The notes: generated by a model not told the origin, from the letters alone. Counted from the first letter of the stretch, positions 15,937 to 25,921 are shown. The stretch: 64,000 nt of DNA from Sphingobacterium allocomposti (GCF_008124885.1 NZ_VNHX01000001.1:62001-126000); one strand, 5' to 3'. Made by a program: numbers and translations.

Positions 15937-18798
15937 ATGATTCCGGTAAAGTATATCCTTTTCTGTTTTTTTATTGTTTTTTGGAGCGTGGGAAGCGAGG
16001 CGCAGTCGCGGAAGGAGATACAATATCTTTCTGGGGTTGACAACGAAAATACCGTCGACTGGGCGTTTTGGGCGACGGCCGGTAGGCGGGCCGGTAAATG
16101 GGAGAAAATCGCTGTTCCAAGCCATTGGGAACAACAGGGATTTGGCGCGTACAATTACGGCCGCGACTATGTTACCTATGGCAAGAACTTTCGGTTTAAC
16201 GAAGAAAAAGGAATATACCGACACCAATTCTCTGTGCCGGCCCATTGGAAAGGAAGGAAGATCTCCATCGTATTCGAAGGATCGATGACCGATACGGAGG
16301 TAAAAATCAACGGGAAACAGGCCGGAGATAAACATCAGGGTTCTTTCTATCGGTTTAAATATGATATCACGGATAAACTGATATTTGGCGAGGTCAATCA
16401 GCTCGAGGTAACGGTTGCCAAGATGTCCGACGACATGTCTGTAAATAACGCGGAGCGATTAGCCGACTACTGGATCTTTGGGGGAATTTACAGACCCGTT
16501 TATCTCGAAGCTACACCGACCACACACATTACATGGACGGCCATAGATGCAAAAGCCGACGGTACATTCCGCGCAAAGGTGCATATGGAAGGAATAACGG
16601 CAAAGACACCTTTACGTGTAGAAATTAAGGACAACGACGGCACGGTGGTGGGAGCGTCGTGGGTTGATGTAAACCACGACGACTCCACAGCTATGCTGCA
16701 CGTCCGTATAAAAGATCCAAAGCGTTGGACGGCGGAAACGCCTAACCTATACCGCGCCACCTTCACGCTCGGGCCGGAGGGAAAAGAGATATACCGTACA
16801 CAGGAACGTTTTGGCTTCAGAACGGTGGAGGTTAGGCATGGCGATGGTATTTATGTGAACGGCGTGAAAGTGAAGATGAAAGGAGTAAATCGTCATGTTT
16901 GGTGGCCGGAAACAGGGCGATCCGTGAATAGAAGAATCGATCTTGAAGATGTTAAGCTTATCAAGCAGATGAACATGAATGCGGTGCGCTGTTCCCACTA
17001 TCCGCCCGACAAATCGTTTTTGGAATTTTGCGACTCCTTAGGACTATATGTGCTGGACGAGTTGGCGGGCTGGCAGAAAGCGTATGGGACACCCGTAGGA
17101 AAACGGCTGGTAAAAGAGATGGTGATAAGAGATGTTAATCACCCCTCTATTATCTTGTGGAGCAATGGAAACGAAGGAGGACATAACAAAGACCTTATTG
17201 AAGAGTATCATCGGTACGATCTGTCGCGCCGGACGGTGATACACGCCCACCACCGGCCGGGGAACGAGATAAACGGCATCGATTGTAATCACTATGAGGA
17301 CTATTACTCTACCCAAAAGATTTTAGAAGGACCGAACATCTATATGCCGACAGAATTCTTGCATGCGCAGGACGATGGCGGCGCGGCAGCGGGGCTGGCC
17401 GACATTTGGGAGCTGCACTGGCGCGCGAAGCTGGGCGCCGGCGGATTTATCTGGAACCTGGCAGATGAAGGGCTTGTCCGCACCGATTTCCATGGCGCCA
17501 TTGATGTCAACAAAGTGAACGCTCCCGACGGCATCCTCGGGCCGCATCGCGAGAAAGAAGGGAGTTTCTATGCTATCCGCGAAATTTTTTCTCCCGTACA
17601 TATTAAAGTGAAAACACTTCCTCAAAATTTTTCCGGAGAAATAGCGGTGGAAAATCGTTTTCATCACACCGACCTGCGGCAGTGCCGCTTCCAATATAAA
17701 CTTGTTAGTTTCCGGAAGCCTTATGATGAGCAGGCAGGTTTGGACACTTTACTGGTTAAGGATGTGCCGTCTCCCGCTATTGCGCCTGGACAGCAAGGCA
17801 GATTAAAGCTTCCGCTTTCCGCCGGCTGGAAAACAGCTGATGCTATATGGCTCACCGCCGTGGATCCGTACGGTGAGGAAATATATACCTGGTCCTGGCG
17901 GATCAAGAATAATGCTGCTATTGCTAAGGAAATTTTGCCGCTTAAAACAAAGTCTGCTGTAAGCCTTTCCGAAGATTCCGCCAACTACACGTTAAAGGCA
18001 AATGGAATTACCGTCGTAATGGCCAAGCAAACCGGTCAGCTGGTAGACCTGGCGAACGACTATAGTATGAAACTATCGTTTACGGATGGACCCGTGTTAG
18101 TCGGTGGACAGTATACGTTGACCGCGGCTAGAACGTTTATGGACGGTGACAGCCAGGGACTGGAATTCGCATATGATGGCGATCTGAAGAACATCCGTTG
18201 GACTATGTATCCAAGCGGTTGGCTAAAGCTCGATTATACGTATCAGGTCAATAAGCCCGTTCCCTACGCCGGTGTGACTTTTAGCTATCCCGAAAACTAT
18301 ATTATCAGCGCCAAGTGGTTAGGAAACGGACCGTACCGCGTCTGGAAGAACCGGCAGCAAGGTGTGACCTTGAACACGTGGGAGAATATGTATAATGACG
18401 CCAAAGCTGGTATTGGGCCGTGGATCTTTCCCGAGTTTAAAGGATATTTTTCTGACGTTAGCTGGATGCAATTCAATACCACACAGGGAAAATTTTTAGT
18501 TGTGACAGAAGAGGATAATATGTATGTCCGCCTATTTGATTTCTATGGCATTTCGGGGCCCAAGGGATACCCCGCGCTGCCGGAAGGAGATATCTCTTTC
18601 CTGGATGCTATTCCTGCCGTCGGCACGAAACTGGCAATGGGCATCAACAACAGGGCTGAAGTCAATGGTCCGGCGGGCGAGCTAAACAGCCTTACAGGGC
18701 CTATAACACGTACGCTTCACTTTTACTTTGGACTGCCGAAAGGTGAGGAGGAGAACATGCAGTTTGTTATGCCTAAAGAGAATATCCTCACGGATTAA
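15937..18798 (+). CDS. GH2 family beta-glycosidase (beta-galactosidase-like), exported
   Basis: A 953-residue enzyme with a signal peptide of about 22 residues ending '...SEAQS'. Order: sugar-binding jelly roll (about 40-200, 'AVPSHWEQQGFGAYNY', 'GIYRHQFSVPAHWKGRKI'), Ig-like domain (200-300), TIM barrel (about 300-560) and C-terminal beta domains. Acid/base Glu413 lies in 'WSNGNEGG', and the nucleophile is probably Glu473 in 'MPTEFLHA'. GH2 enzymes in RG-I loci remove galactose, arabinopyranose or glucuronate from side chains; the exact sugar cannot be read from sequence. It has its own CAGG promoter and is separated from the next gene by 287 bp carrying another such promoter. Confidence 0.9.
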   Translation: MIPVKYILFCFFIVFWSVGSEAQSRKEIQYLSGVDNENTVDWAFWATAGRRAGKWEKIAVPSHWEQQGFGAYNYGRDYVTYGKNFRFNEEKGIYRHQFSVPAHWKGRKISIVFEGSMTDTEVKINGKQAGDKHQGSFYRFKYDITDKLIFGEVNQLEVTVAKMSDDMSVNNAERLADYWIFGGIYRPVYLEATPTTHITWTAIDAKADGTFRAKVHMEGITAKTPLRVEIKDNDGTVVGASWVDVNHDDSTAMLHVRIKDPKRWTAETPNLYRATFTLGPEGKEIYRTQERFGFRTVEVRHGDGIYVNGVKVKMKGVNRHVWWPETGRSVNRRIDLEDVKLIKQMNMNAVRCSHYPPDKSFLEFCDSLGLYVLDELAGWQKAYGTPVGKRLVKEMVIRDVNHPSIILWSNGNEGGHNKDLIEEYHRYDLSRRTVIHAHHRPGNEINGIDCNHYEDYYSTQKILEGPNIYMPTEFLHAQDDGGAAAGLADIWELHWRAKLGAGGFIWNLADEGLVRTDFHGAIDVNKVNAPDGILGPHREKEGSFYAIREIFSPVHIKVKTLPQNFSGEIAVENRFHHTDLRQCRFQYKLVSFRKPYDEQAGLDTLLVKDVPSPAIAPGQQGRLKLPLSAGWKTADAIWLTAVDPYGEEIYTWSWRIKNNAAIAKEILPLKTKSAVSLSEDSANYTLKANGITVVMAKQTGQLVDLANDYSMKLSFTDGPVLVGGQYTLTAARTFMDGDSQGLEFAYDGDLKNIRWTMYPSGWLKLDYTYQVNKPVPYAGVTFSYPENYIISAKWLGNGPYRVWKNRQQGVTLNTWENMYNDAKAGIGPWIFPEFKGYFSDVSWMQFNTTQGKFLVVTEEDNMYVRLFDFYGISGPKGYPALPEGDISFLDAIPAVGTKLAMGINNRAEVNGPAGELNSLTGPITRTLHFYFGLPKGEEENMQFVMPKENILTD

Positions 18799-18951
18799 GA
18801 TGATCGGGTCATAGTAGTGGATCTTGCGCATTGCCGGGCCGGCGGTCCGACAAGCACACATCACAAATATTTTACAAAGCAAAAGAAGTGAACAAATACG
18901 CGGCCGCCCGCCCGATAGTAGTGACGAAACCAGCTTGTCGGAGGCGCCAAA

Positions 18952-18996
18952 CAGGACACTACAGGTTGCCCCTCAGTGTATTAGTTGATAGTTTAG
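18952..18996 (+). promoter_or_regulatory. CAGG-element promoter of the GH28-PL11-CE12-CE12-sulfatase operon (site 2)
   Basis: CAGGACACTACAGGTTGC at 18952-18969, 19 bp, then TAGTTTAG at 18989-18996. The predicted start near 19003 gives a leader of about 83 nt. Together with the site at 25692 it has the clearest ACAGG-N5-ACAGG direct repeat. Confidence 0.65.
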
Positions 18997-19085
18997 GATT
19001 GTTGAAGGTTGTCGATTGCCGACACCAGACATGCTGACCGGAAAAGACACGATGTTTTTTCTTTATAAACGAACTACATAACGAC

Positions 19086-20423
19086 ATGATGAAGAATAAA
19101 CCCTTACCACTCCTTCTCGCTTTTCTAACGTTTTTTTTAGGAACGACGGTTTTAGCGCAAAACCGCTTTCCGGACGGAACCCCTATTCCAGCGTGGTTTG
19201 ATAACGTAGAACCTACCGACATCGCTTCTTTGGGCAAGGCATACCGTATCACCGATTTTGGAATCGTCCAAGATAGCACGCTTATACAGACAGAAAAAAT
19301 ACAGGCCGTTATTGATCGCGCTCACCGGGAGGGCGGAGGCGTTGTCATCATACCGAAGGGTACCTACCTCAGCGGCTCTTTGTTTTTCAAGCCGAAGACA
19401 CATCTGCATCTAGAGGACGGAGCGGTGTTGAAGGGGAGCGACGATATCAGCAACTTTACGTTGCTCACCACGCGAATGGAAGGACAGACCGTAAAGTATT
19501 TTGCCGCCTTAGTCAATGCGGATAAGGTGGATGGCTTTACGGTGTCCGGGAGTGGAACGCTCGACGGTAATGGCTTACGCTATTGGAAATCTTTCTGGTT
19601 GCGCCGCGGATTCAACCCTAACTGTACCAATATGGATGAGATGCGTCCCAGGATATTGTACGTGTCCAACAGCAAGGATGTGCAGGTGTCTGGCATCCGT
19701 ATGAAGAATTCACCATTCTGGACATCGCATTACTATCGCTGTGAAAGGGTCAAGTTAATCGGCCTCCACATCACAGCTCCCGAGAAGCCGGTAAAAGCCC
19801 CCAGTTCGGATGCTATTGATCTAGACGCTTGTCATCAGGTACTGATTAAAGATTGTTATTTATCGGTGAACGACGACGCCATAGCGTTAAAGGGCGGAAA
19901 GGGGCCGAACGCTGATAAAGATCCCGACAATGGAGCGAACTACAATATTATCATTGAGAATTCGACCTTCGGTTTTTGTCACAGCGCGCTGACATGCGGA
20001 AGCGAGTCCATTCATAGCTATAACGTTATTTTCCGTAACAATACGCTGGACAGGGCGAAGAAGCTGCTGCAGCTTAAGATGCGTCCCGATACGCCGCAGG
20101 AGTACGAACATATCTTGATTGAAAATGTGAAAGGCAACGCGGGAAGCTTACTCTTTATCAAACCGTGGACACAGTTTTTCGATCTGAAGGGAGAGAAGGA
20201 TATCAAGCTGTCTTATGCACGCCATATCGTACTACGCAACGTAACACTTGATGTCGACATCCTATTCGACGTGCATAATTCGGAGCAGTATAAATTGTCC
20301 GATTTTACGTTTGAAAACATGACTGTCAACGCAGCTAAACGTCCGTATATACACCAGGAATATATTCAGAATTTCACGCTGCGGAATGTTGTCGTCAATG
20401 GTAAGAACGTGGTCCAAAAATAA
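19086..20423 (+). CDS. GH28 polygalacturonase-like / rhamnogalacturonan hydrolase-like enzyme
   Basis: A 445-residue secreted parallel beta-helix protein; the signal ends at 'VLAQN'. GH28 landmarks are present in modified form. The NTD motif is S-S-D with Asp242, the central pair is N-D-D at 262-264, the catalytic-site His is His299 in 'FCHSALTCGSE', and the RIK motif is L-K-M-R with Lys331. The three Asp positions are kept, so activity is likely, but the changes around His and RIK suggest specificity other than plain polygalacturonan. It leads an operon in which PL11 starts 7 bp after its stop. Confidence 0.9.
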   Translation: MMKNKPLPLLLAFLTFFLGTTVLAQNRFPDGTPIPAWFDNVEPTDIASLGKAYRITDFGIVQDSTLIQTEKIQAVIDRAHREGGGVVIIPKGTYLSGSLFFKPKTHLHLEDGAVLKGSDDISNFTLLTTRMEGQTVKYFAALVNADKVDGFTVSGSGTLDGNGLRYWKSFWLRRGFNPNCTNMDEMRPRILYVSNSKDVQVSGIRMKNSPFWTSHYYRCERVKLIGLHITAPEKPVKAPSSDAIDLDACHQVLIKDCYLSVNDDAIALKGGKGPNADKDPDNGANYNIIIENSTFGFCHSALTCGSESIHSYNVIFRNNTLDRAKKLLQLKMRPDTPQEYEHILIENVKGNAGSLLFIKPWTQFFDLKGEKDIKLSYARHIVLRNVTLDVDILFDVHNSEQYKLSDFTFENMTVNAAKRPYIHQEYIQNFTLRNVVVNGKNVVQK

Positions 20424-20430
20424 GCGGAGA

Positions 20431-22353
20431 ATGAACAGTCTAGGCACGCAGACAAGGGTGATTCTTGTTCAGATATGGTCGATTTCTGCCTTCGTCCTAA
20501 TGGTAGGCGTTGCGTGGGCGCAACCCCATATGGAGTATCTGGATAGAGGATTGGTGGCGATCAAGACAACCGGGAATAGCGTTTTTCTGAGCTGGCGGCT
20601 GGTGGCCACAGACGATTATGATAAAGCATTCCATCTTTATCGTCAGTATACCGGGAAGAAAAAAGTACGCATTACGGAAAAGGCTATAACAGCAGGTACC
20701 AATTATGTCGACAGCACGGTAGATGCCAGCAGAGATGTCGCGTATACGCTTGTGAGCACATCTGGGGAGCACGAGCGATTGGAGGGCCAGCTGACCCTTC
20801 ATGGAAAGGACGCTGTGCAGCCCTATCTTGAAATTCCACTGCGGACACCGAAAGGATATACGCCCGGCGACGTCTCGGTAGGCGATCTGGACGGCGATGG
20901 GTCCTACGAGCTGATCATCCACCAAACCGGCAAGGCCCACGATAACGCACATAACGGGCTCACGGACGATCCTGTTTTTCAGGCATATAAGCTGGACGGC
21001 ACCCTTATGTGGGAGATCAATCTGGGGAAAAATATCCGAGAGGGAGCCCATTACACGCAGTTTTTGGTTTACGATTTTGACGGCGATGGACGGGCTGAAT
21101 TTGTGTGCAAAACCGCAGATGGAACCCTGGACGGACAAGGAACGGTTATCGGCGACGCAAAGGCGGATTGGCGCGATACGGTGCGTACCTCGCCAACCTA
21201 TGGCAGAATACTCAAGGGGCCCGAGTTTCTGACGGTATTCGATGGCTTGACCGGCGCGGCCCTGTGTACGGTAGATTACCTCCCGGAACGGGGAGATTTG
21301 CAGCGATGGGGCGACACAAAGGCGAACCGGTCTGACCGGTTTTTGGCCTGTGTAGCTTACCTTGACGGCGAGCATCCCAGCCTGGTGATGACGAGAGGAT
21401 ACTATGAGCGGACGGCGCTCGTAGCATGGGATTTTAAAGATAAGATGTTGAAGCAAAGATGGGTGTTTGATACACAGACAGCCAGGCACCCCTATTCGGG
21501 CCAAGGCTATCACAGCTTGTCGGTTGCGGACGTAGATGGTGACGGTAAAGATGAGATTGTTTTCGGAGCGATGGTTGTTGATGACAACGGTAAAGGGCTA
21601 TACAGTACAGGACTGGGACACGGTGATGCGCTACATGTTGGAGATCTCGACCCTGACCGGCCGGGCTTGGAGGTGTTCGGTATTCACGAACTAAAAGGAG
21701 GGCGTAAGGGCGTAGGCGTAGCGTTGCGCGATGCAAAAACAGGCGAGATTATTTTTAAGGGGGCGATAGATCAGGATGTCCCAAGAGGGGTAGCCGCTAA
21801 CATTGATCCGGCGCGCCGTGGCGCCTATATGTGGTGGCTGGGATCGCCCACGCTGTACAATATGAAAGGCGATGAAGTCGGCGCAGCGCCGAAATCGGCT
21901 AATTTTTTAATCTGGTGGGACGGCGATCTGAGTCGCGAATTGCTGAACAGCAATTATATCGAGAAATATGAGGAAGGCATCATATTCCGTGCATCCGGAG
22001 CGCTGTCCATCAACGGAACGAAGAGTACGCCTAACCTAAGCGCCGATATCCTCGGCGACTGGAGGGAAGAGCTCATTTTGCGGTCCGAGGATAACCAGTC
22101 GCTGCGTATCTACACATCGACAGTTCCGACGCGCCATCGGCTGTATACGTTGATGCATGATCCTCAATATCGGTTAAGCATAGCCTGGCAAAATGTAGGA
22201 TATAACCAACCTCCGCACACAAGCTATTACCTGGGAACGGGAATGGACAGGCCTCAAAAACCACACGTCCAGCTTGTTCGGTATAGCAACGGCCCCACAG
22301 CGACGGCGTCACCGGGGGCTCGTTCGAAGGGAAACAGCTGGAAGACACCGTAA
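20431..22353 (+). CDS. PL11 rhamnogalacturonan endolyase/exolyase
   Basis: A 640-residue secreted enzyme that cleaves the alpha-1,4 bond between rhamnose and galacturonate in the RG-I backbone by beta-elimination. The N-terminal domain begins 'MEYLDRGLVAIKTTGNSVFL', typical of PL11. The eight-bladed propeller shows calcium-binding FG-GAP turns: 'VGDLDGDGSYELI', 'VYDFDGDGRAEFV', 'VADVDGDGKDEIV'. The start at 20431 is preferred because a signal peptide ('...MVGVAWAQ') follows directly and a purine-rich site precedes it; an upstream ATG at 20386 would overlap the GH28 gene. It is the only polysaccharide lyase in the window and fixes RG-I as the main target. Confidence 0.93.
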   Translation: MNSLGTQTRVILVQIWSISAFVLMVGVAWAQPHMEYLDRGLVAIKTTGNSVFLSWRLVATDDYDKAFHLYRQYTGKKKVRITEKAITAGTNYVDSTVDASRDVAYTLVSTSGEHERLEGQLTLHGKDAVQPYLEIPLRTPKGYTPGDVSVGDLDGDGSYELIIHQTGKAHDNAHNGLTDDPVFQAYKLDGTLMWEINLGKNIREGAHYTQFLVYDFDGDGRAEFVCKTADGTLDGQGTVIGDAKADWRDTVRTSPTYGRILKGPEFLTVFDGLTGAALCTVDYLPERGDLQRWGDTKANRSDRFLACVAYLDGEHPSLVMTRGYYERTALVAWDFKDKMLKQRWVFDTQTARHPYSGQGYHSLSVADVDGDGKDEIVFGAMVVDDNGKGLYSTGLGHGDALHVGDLDPDRPGLEVFGIHELKGGRKGVGVALRDAKTGEIIFKGAIDQDVPRGVAANIDPARRGAYMWWLGSPTLYNMKGDEVGAAPKSANFLIWWDGDLSRELLNSNYIEKYEEGIIFRASGALSINGTKSTPNLSADILGDWREELILRSEDNQSLRIYTSTVPTRHRLYTLMHDPQYRLSIAWQNVGYNQPPHTSYYLGTGMDRPQKPHVQLVRYSNGPTATASPGARSKGNSWKTP

Positions 22354-22371
22354 TAGAAAGAACGTATACAC

Positions 22372-23136
22372 ATGTTAAAAATACAGGTCATATTGTTACT
22401 GGGCGTTTTACTATGGTCGTTTGGCCAGCAGCGAAAACCTACTATCTATATTATTGGCGACTCTACCGTGCGCAATACTGATCAGGAGTACTGGGGATGG
22501 GGATCGCTTCTCCCGGAATTTTTAGATACAGCTCAGATTACTATTGCCAACCACGCAATGGCTGGACGTAGTACACGGACATTTCAAAAAGAAGGACGAT
22601 GGGATAAGGTTGACTCGCTGCTTAAACCGGGTGATTACCTATTGATCCAGTTTGGACATAATGAGGGAAGCCGGCCCGATACCACGAAACAAGGATATAG
22701 AGGGGTGCTACGCGGAATTGGGAAGGATTCCGTTGTGCTGGACTGGGGCAACGGGAGGACCGAAACGGTCTATACATATGGGGAGAACTTAAGGCGTTTT
22801 GTACGTCAGGCCCGACGTAAAGGGGCGATGCCTATCATCTTGTCTATGATTCCGCGAAACCAATGGAACCAGGAGGGACGGGTTAAAAGAGCGGATAGGG
22901 ACTTTGGGCTATGGGCAAGGCAGATCGCCGACGAGGAAGGTGTTCCGTTCGTAGACTTGAACGAGATCACTGCCGCAAAATATGAACAATTGGGGCCGGA
23001 TGCGGTTAAGGAGAAATACTTCCCGGGCGATCATACACATACAAACAAAGCGGGGGCGTGGGTGAATGCAGCTTCCGTTGTCGAAGGTCTACAGGCTATC
23101 CAACATCCGTTGGCGAAATACAGGAAACGTCCATGA
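22372..23136 (+). CDS. CE12 rhamnogalacturonan acetylesterase (first copy)
   Basis: A 254-residue SGNH hydrolase of the rhamnogalacturonan acetylesterase group, removing acetyl groups from galacturonosyl residues of RG-I. Block I is 'IIGDSTVRN' with nucleophile Ser31, the block III Asn lies in 'QFGHNEGS', and the terminal DxxH is Asp220-His223 in 'GDHTHTNKAG'. A signal peptide of about 19 residues precedes. It lies 18 bp after PL11 and is followed by a second CE12 gene. Confidence 0.92.
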   Translation: MLKIQVILLLGVLLWSFGQQRKPTIYIIGDSTVRNTDQEYWGWGSLLPEFLDTAQITIANHAMAGRSTRTFQKEGRWDKVDSLLKPGDYLLIQFGHNEGSRPDTTKQGYRGVLRGIGKDSVVLDWGNGRTETVYTYGENLRRFVRQARRKGAMPIILSMIPRNQWNQEGRVKRADRDFGLWARQIADEEGVPFVDLNEITAAKYEQLGPDAVKEKYFPGDHTHTNKAGAWVNAASVVEGLQAIQHPLAKYRKRP

Positions 23137-23215
23137 CTCCCAACAAGGTTGTGATACTGGAAGATGCTGACAGCGTTATGTCGAAATATGTCAAAAGGAA
23201 CAAAAACGAAGTAAA

Positions 23216-24013
23216 ATGATGATGCGTTTATTCTATGTGGGGCTGCTGATTTGTCTAGCTACGCTCGTTACGGCGTTTATCGCCAAGAACGATAAACCCA
23301 CTTTGTACATTATAGGAGATTCCACGGTAAAGAACGGTCGTGGCGACGGATCCAATGGCCAGTGGGGGTGGGGGAGTTTCCTTCACCTGCATATGGATAC
23401 GGCTAAAATCAACGTCAGAAACAAAGCTCTAGGAGGAACGAGCTCACGCACGTTTTATAATGACCCTAAGCTTTGGCAGCCTGTTTTGGACAGCATTCGC
23501 GCTGGAGATTTTGTGATTATGCAGTTCGGGCACAACGATGCGAGTCCTATTGTCGATACATTACGGGCAAGGGGAAGCATCCGGGGAAATGGCGATGAGT
23601 TTAATGAGGTGGACAACCCCCTGCTGAAGCAACGGGAAATTGTATATAGTTACGGTTTCTACCTTAGGCGCTTCGTAAAAAACATACAGGACAAAGGAGC
23701 CTATGCCATTATCTGTTCGCCGATACCCCGTAATGCATGGGAAGGAAATAAGGTGCGGAGGTCGGATTATAGTACGTGGGCGGAAGAAGCAGCCAAACAG
23801 TCCGGCGCCTTTTTTATTCCACTGCAGGATATGATCATTGCCGCCTACGAGGAACGGGGAAAGAATTTTGTGAACGACCGTTTTTTTGAGGCAAAAGACA
23901 ATACGCACACCACCCGTGAAGGGGCCGGGTTGAATGCCTCTTTAGTTGCCCGCTTTTTGGCAGGCAACCCGGAATCGGGTCTCAGGCGGTTTTGTACAAC
24001 GGGCATTCGATGA
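23216..24013 (+). CDS. CE12 rhamnogalacturonan acetylesterase (second copy)
   Basis: A 265-residue SGNH esterase. It has an N-terminal export signal, 'YIIGDSTVKNG' with Ser36, 'QFGHNDAS' for block III, and 'DNTHTTREG' for the terminal Asp-His pair. It is clearly diverged from the preceding copy, so this is an old duplication or two specificities such as O-2 versus O-3 acetyl groups, rather than a recent repeat. Three in-frame ATGs (23216, 23219, 23222) are possible starts. The stop overlaps the sulfatase start as ATGA, implying translational coupling. Confidence 0.9.
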   Translation: MMMRLFYVGLLICLATLVTAFIAKNDKPTLYIIGDSTVKNGRGDGSNGQWGWGSFLHLHMDTAKINVRNKALGGTSSRTFYNDPKLWQPVLDSIRAGDFVIMQFGHNDASPIVDTLRARGSIRGNGDEFNEVDNPLLKQREIVYSYGFYLRRFVKNIQDKGAYAIICSPIPRNAWEGNKVRRSDYSTWAEEAAKQSGAFFIPLQDMIIAAYEERGKNFVNDRFFEAKDNTHTTREGAGLNASLVARFLAGNPESGLRRFCTTGIR

Positions 24014-25629
24014 AGTTTAATATGTGTTCTATGAAGTTTATCTGTGTTTTCCTGCTGCAGATTACGGTGTGGACTGTTTGCGCGCAGACGAACCGGCGGC
24101 CGAATATCATTGTCGTTTTAGCGGACGATATGGGGTATGCTGATTTAGGATGTTTTGGTTCTGAGATCCAGACGCCCAATTTAGACAGCATGGCCCGGGA
24201 AGGCGTTATGATGACAAACTTTTATAATGCATCCCGCTGTTGTCCATCCAGAGCGTCGTTGCTGACCGGTGTCTACCCGCATCAGGCGGGTATTGGCGAC
24301 ATGATGAATAAGCGGCCGTATCCGGCCTATCAAGGATATCTGAATCGCAGTTCGGTGACGTTGGCGGAGGTTCTTCGGCAGGCCGGGTACGGAACATATA
24401 TGGCCGGGAAATGGCATGTGGGGCAAGAGCGCGACAATTGGCCCCTCCAACGTGGGTTTGACCGTTACTATGGGTTGATCGACGGAGCCAACAGCTACTT
24501 CGAAAACCGGCCATATCGCCCGTCCCAACAGCTTACTATCGCGCTGGATAATGATGCGGTTTCTACTCCGGCAGACTATTACAGTACCGATGCCTATACC
24601 GACCATGCGATAACTTTTATCAGACAACATCTAAATACCCGTAGGCAGGATCCTTTTTTTGTTTACCTGGCCTTCCAGGCACCGCATTGGCCCCTGCATG
24701 CCAAACCGCAGGATATTGCCAAATACAAGGGCGCTTATATGGACGGCTGGGGTAAAATTAGAGAACGCCGGTTCGAACGGCAAAAGTTGCTCGGGCTTTT
24801 TCCGTCGTCGACCAAGCTTCCTCCTCACGACGCCACGATTGTCGACTGGGCATCCTGTACCGATGATCAAAAAACACAATGGGACGAGCGTATGGCCGTG
24901 TATGCTGCGATGGTGGATGCAATAGACCAGAATGTCGGACGCTTAGTGAAATGCCTCCAACAGGAGGGGGCATGGGAAAATACGATTTTTCTTTTCCTGT
25001 CTGACAACGGCGCGAGCCACGAAACGATCACCGGTACCGGCTTTACCGACGAAATTTTAGCGGCCAATGATCTGCCGGCGGGCAACCCACGGTCGTTCAC
25101 ATCCTACGGTAAGGAAGGAGCAGCCGTCAGTAATACGCCGTTCCGGAAGTATAAGCACTGGGCGTTTGAGGGCGGTAATGCCACGCCTTTTATTGCCTAT
25201 GGGCCCAGTTTTATACCCAGCAGGCGGCAGGTTCACACCCCTGCCCATCTCATTGACCTTATGCCTTCCTTAGTGCAATGGGCAGGCGCCATCTATCCGA
25301 AAGATTACGGCGGGCAGCCTATCCAACCTATGGAAGGTATACCGCTACAGTACATTTGGCAGGACCATCACGCCGTTGAGGAACGTGCAATCTGTTTTGA
25401 ACACGAGGGGAATAGGGCCGTCCGCAAGGGGCGGTGGAAGCTAGTCTCCGAATATCCCGTTAACCGATGGTGTTTATTCGACCTCTTGACCGACCGGGCG
25501 GAGTCACACGACATCAGTGCGACGTATCCGGAGATCGTCGAAGAGCTGTCTGCTATTTATGCGTCGTGGGCAGCGCGTGTCGGTGTCATTCCCTATGAAG
25601 TGCTTGATAAGAAGCGATCGAAATTGTAA
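24010..25629 (+). CDS. Type I (formylglycine) sulfatase
   Basis: A 539-residue exported sulfatase. The N-terminal signal ends '...VCAQT', the metal-binding 'VLADDMGYADLG' follows, and the signature C-C-P-S-R-A-S-L-L-T-G carries the Cys77 that is converted to formylglycine. 'MAGKWHVG' and 'LFLSDNGAS' supply further active-site residues. ATG at 24010 overlaps the preceding stop as ATGA and is preferred to the ATG at 23992. Sulfatases are unusual in RG-I loci because plant RG-I is not sulfated; a rhamnose- or galacturonate-sulfate from algae or microbial polysaccharide is possible. No maturation enzyme is encoded here. Confidence 0.92.
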   Translation: MKFNMCSMKFICVFLLQITVWTVCAQTNRRPNIIVVLADDMGYADLGCFGSEIQTPNLDSMAREGVMMTNFYNASRCCPSRASLLTGVYPHQAGIGDMMNKRPYPAYQGYLNRSSVTLAEVLRQAGYGTYMAGKWHVGQERDNWPLQRGFDRYYGLIDGANSYFENRPYRPSQQLTIALDNDAVSTPADYYSTDAYTDHAITFIRQHLNTRRQDPFFVYLAFQAPHWPLHAKPQDIAKYKGAYMDGWGKIRERRFERQKLLGLFPSSTKLPPHDATIVDWASCTDDQKTQWDERMAVYAAMVDAIDQNVGRLVKCLQQEGAWENTIFLFLSDNGASHETITGTGFTDEILAANDLPAGNPRSFTSYGKEGAAVSNTPFRKYKHWAFEGGNATPFIAYGPSFIPSRRQVHTPAHLIDLMPSLVQWAGAIYPKDYGGQPIQPMEGIPLQYIWQDHHAVEERAICFEHEGNRAVRKGRWKLVSEYPVNRWCLFDLLTDRAESHDISATYPEIVEELSAIYASWAARVGVIPYEVLDKKRSKL

Positions 25630-25691
25630 CAGTAACGTTATAGCGAAGAACAGGCCTTGGGTACTCTCTGGGCGGCGATATTGCCGCATCA

Positions 25692-25736
25692 CAGGATACT
25701 ACAGGTTGCCGGCCTACCCCATATATGCTATTATCG
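25692..25736 (+). promoter_or_regulatory. CAGG-element promoter of the GH105-GH2-rhaM-GH106 operon (site 3)
   Basis: CAGGATACTACAGGTTGC at 25692-25709, 19 bp, then TATTATCG at 25729-25736. The predicted start near 25743 gives a leader of about 180 nt before the GH105 ATG. The 25630-25921 gap holds no other clear feature. Confidence 0.62.
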
Positions 25737-25921
25737 CAGATGAACCTTATAAACCGGATAGCGTCGATAGATGATCCGTGAATGTGTCAAAAAGCAGGTT
25801 GAGTGTCAGGGCGATGATGGACCGACACGGTGCCGTTTATCGTATAGAAGTGCTTGCGCGATAAGGCGATGCGAAGACATCGGCGTAGGTGGACAACAGG
25901 TTACCAAAAGTGATAGCGAAT

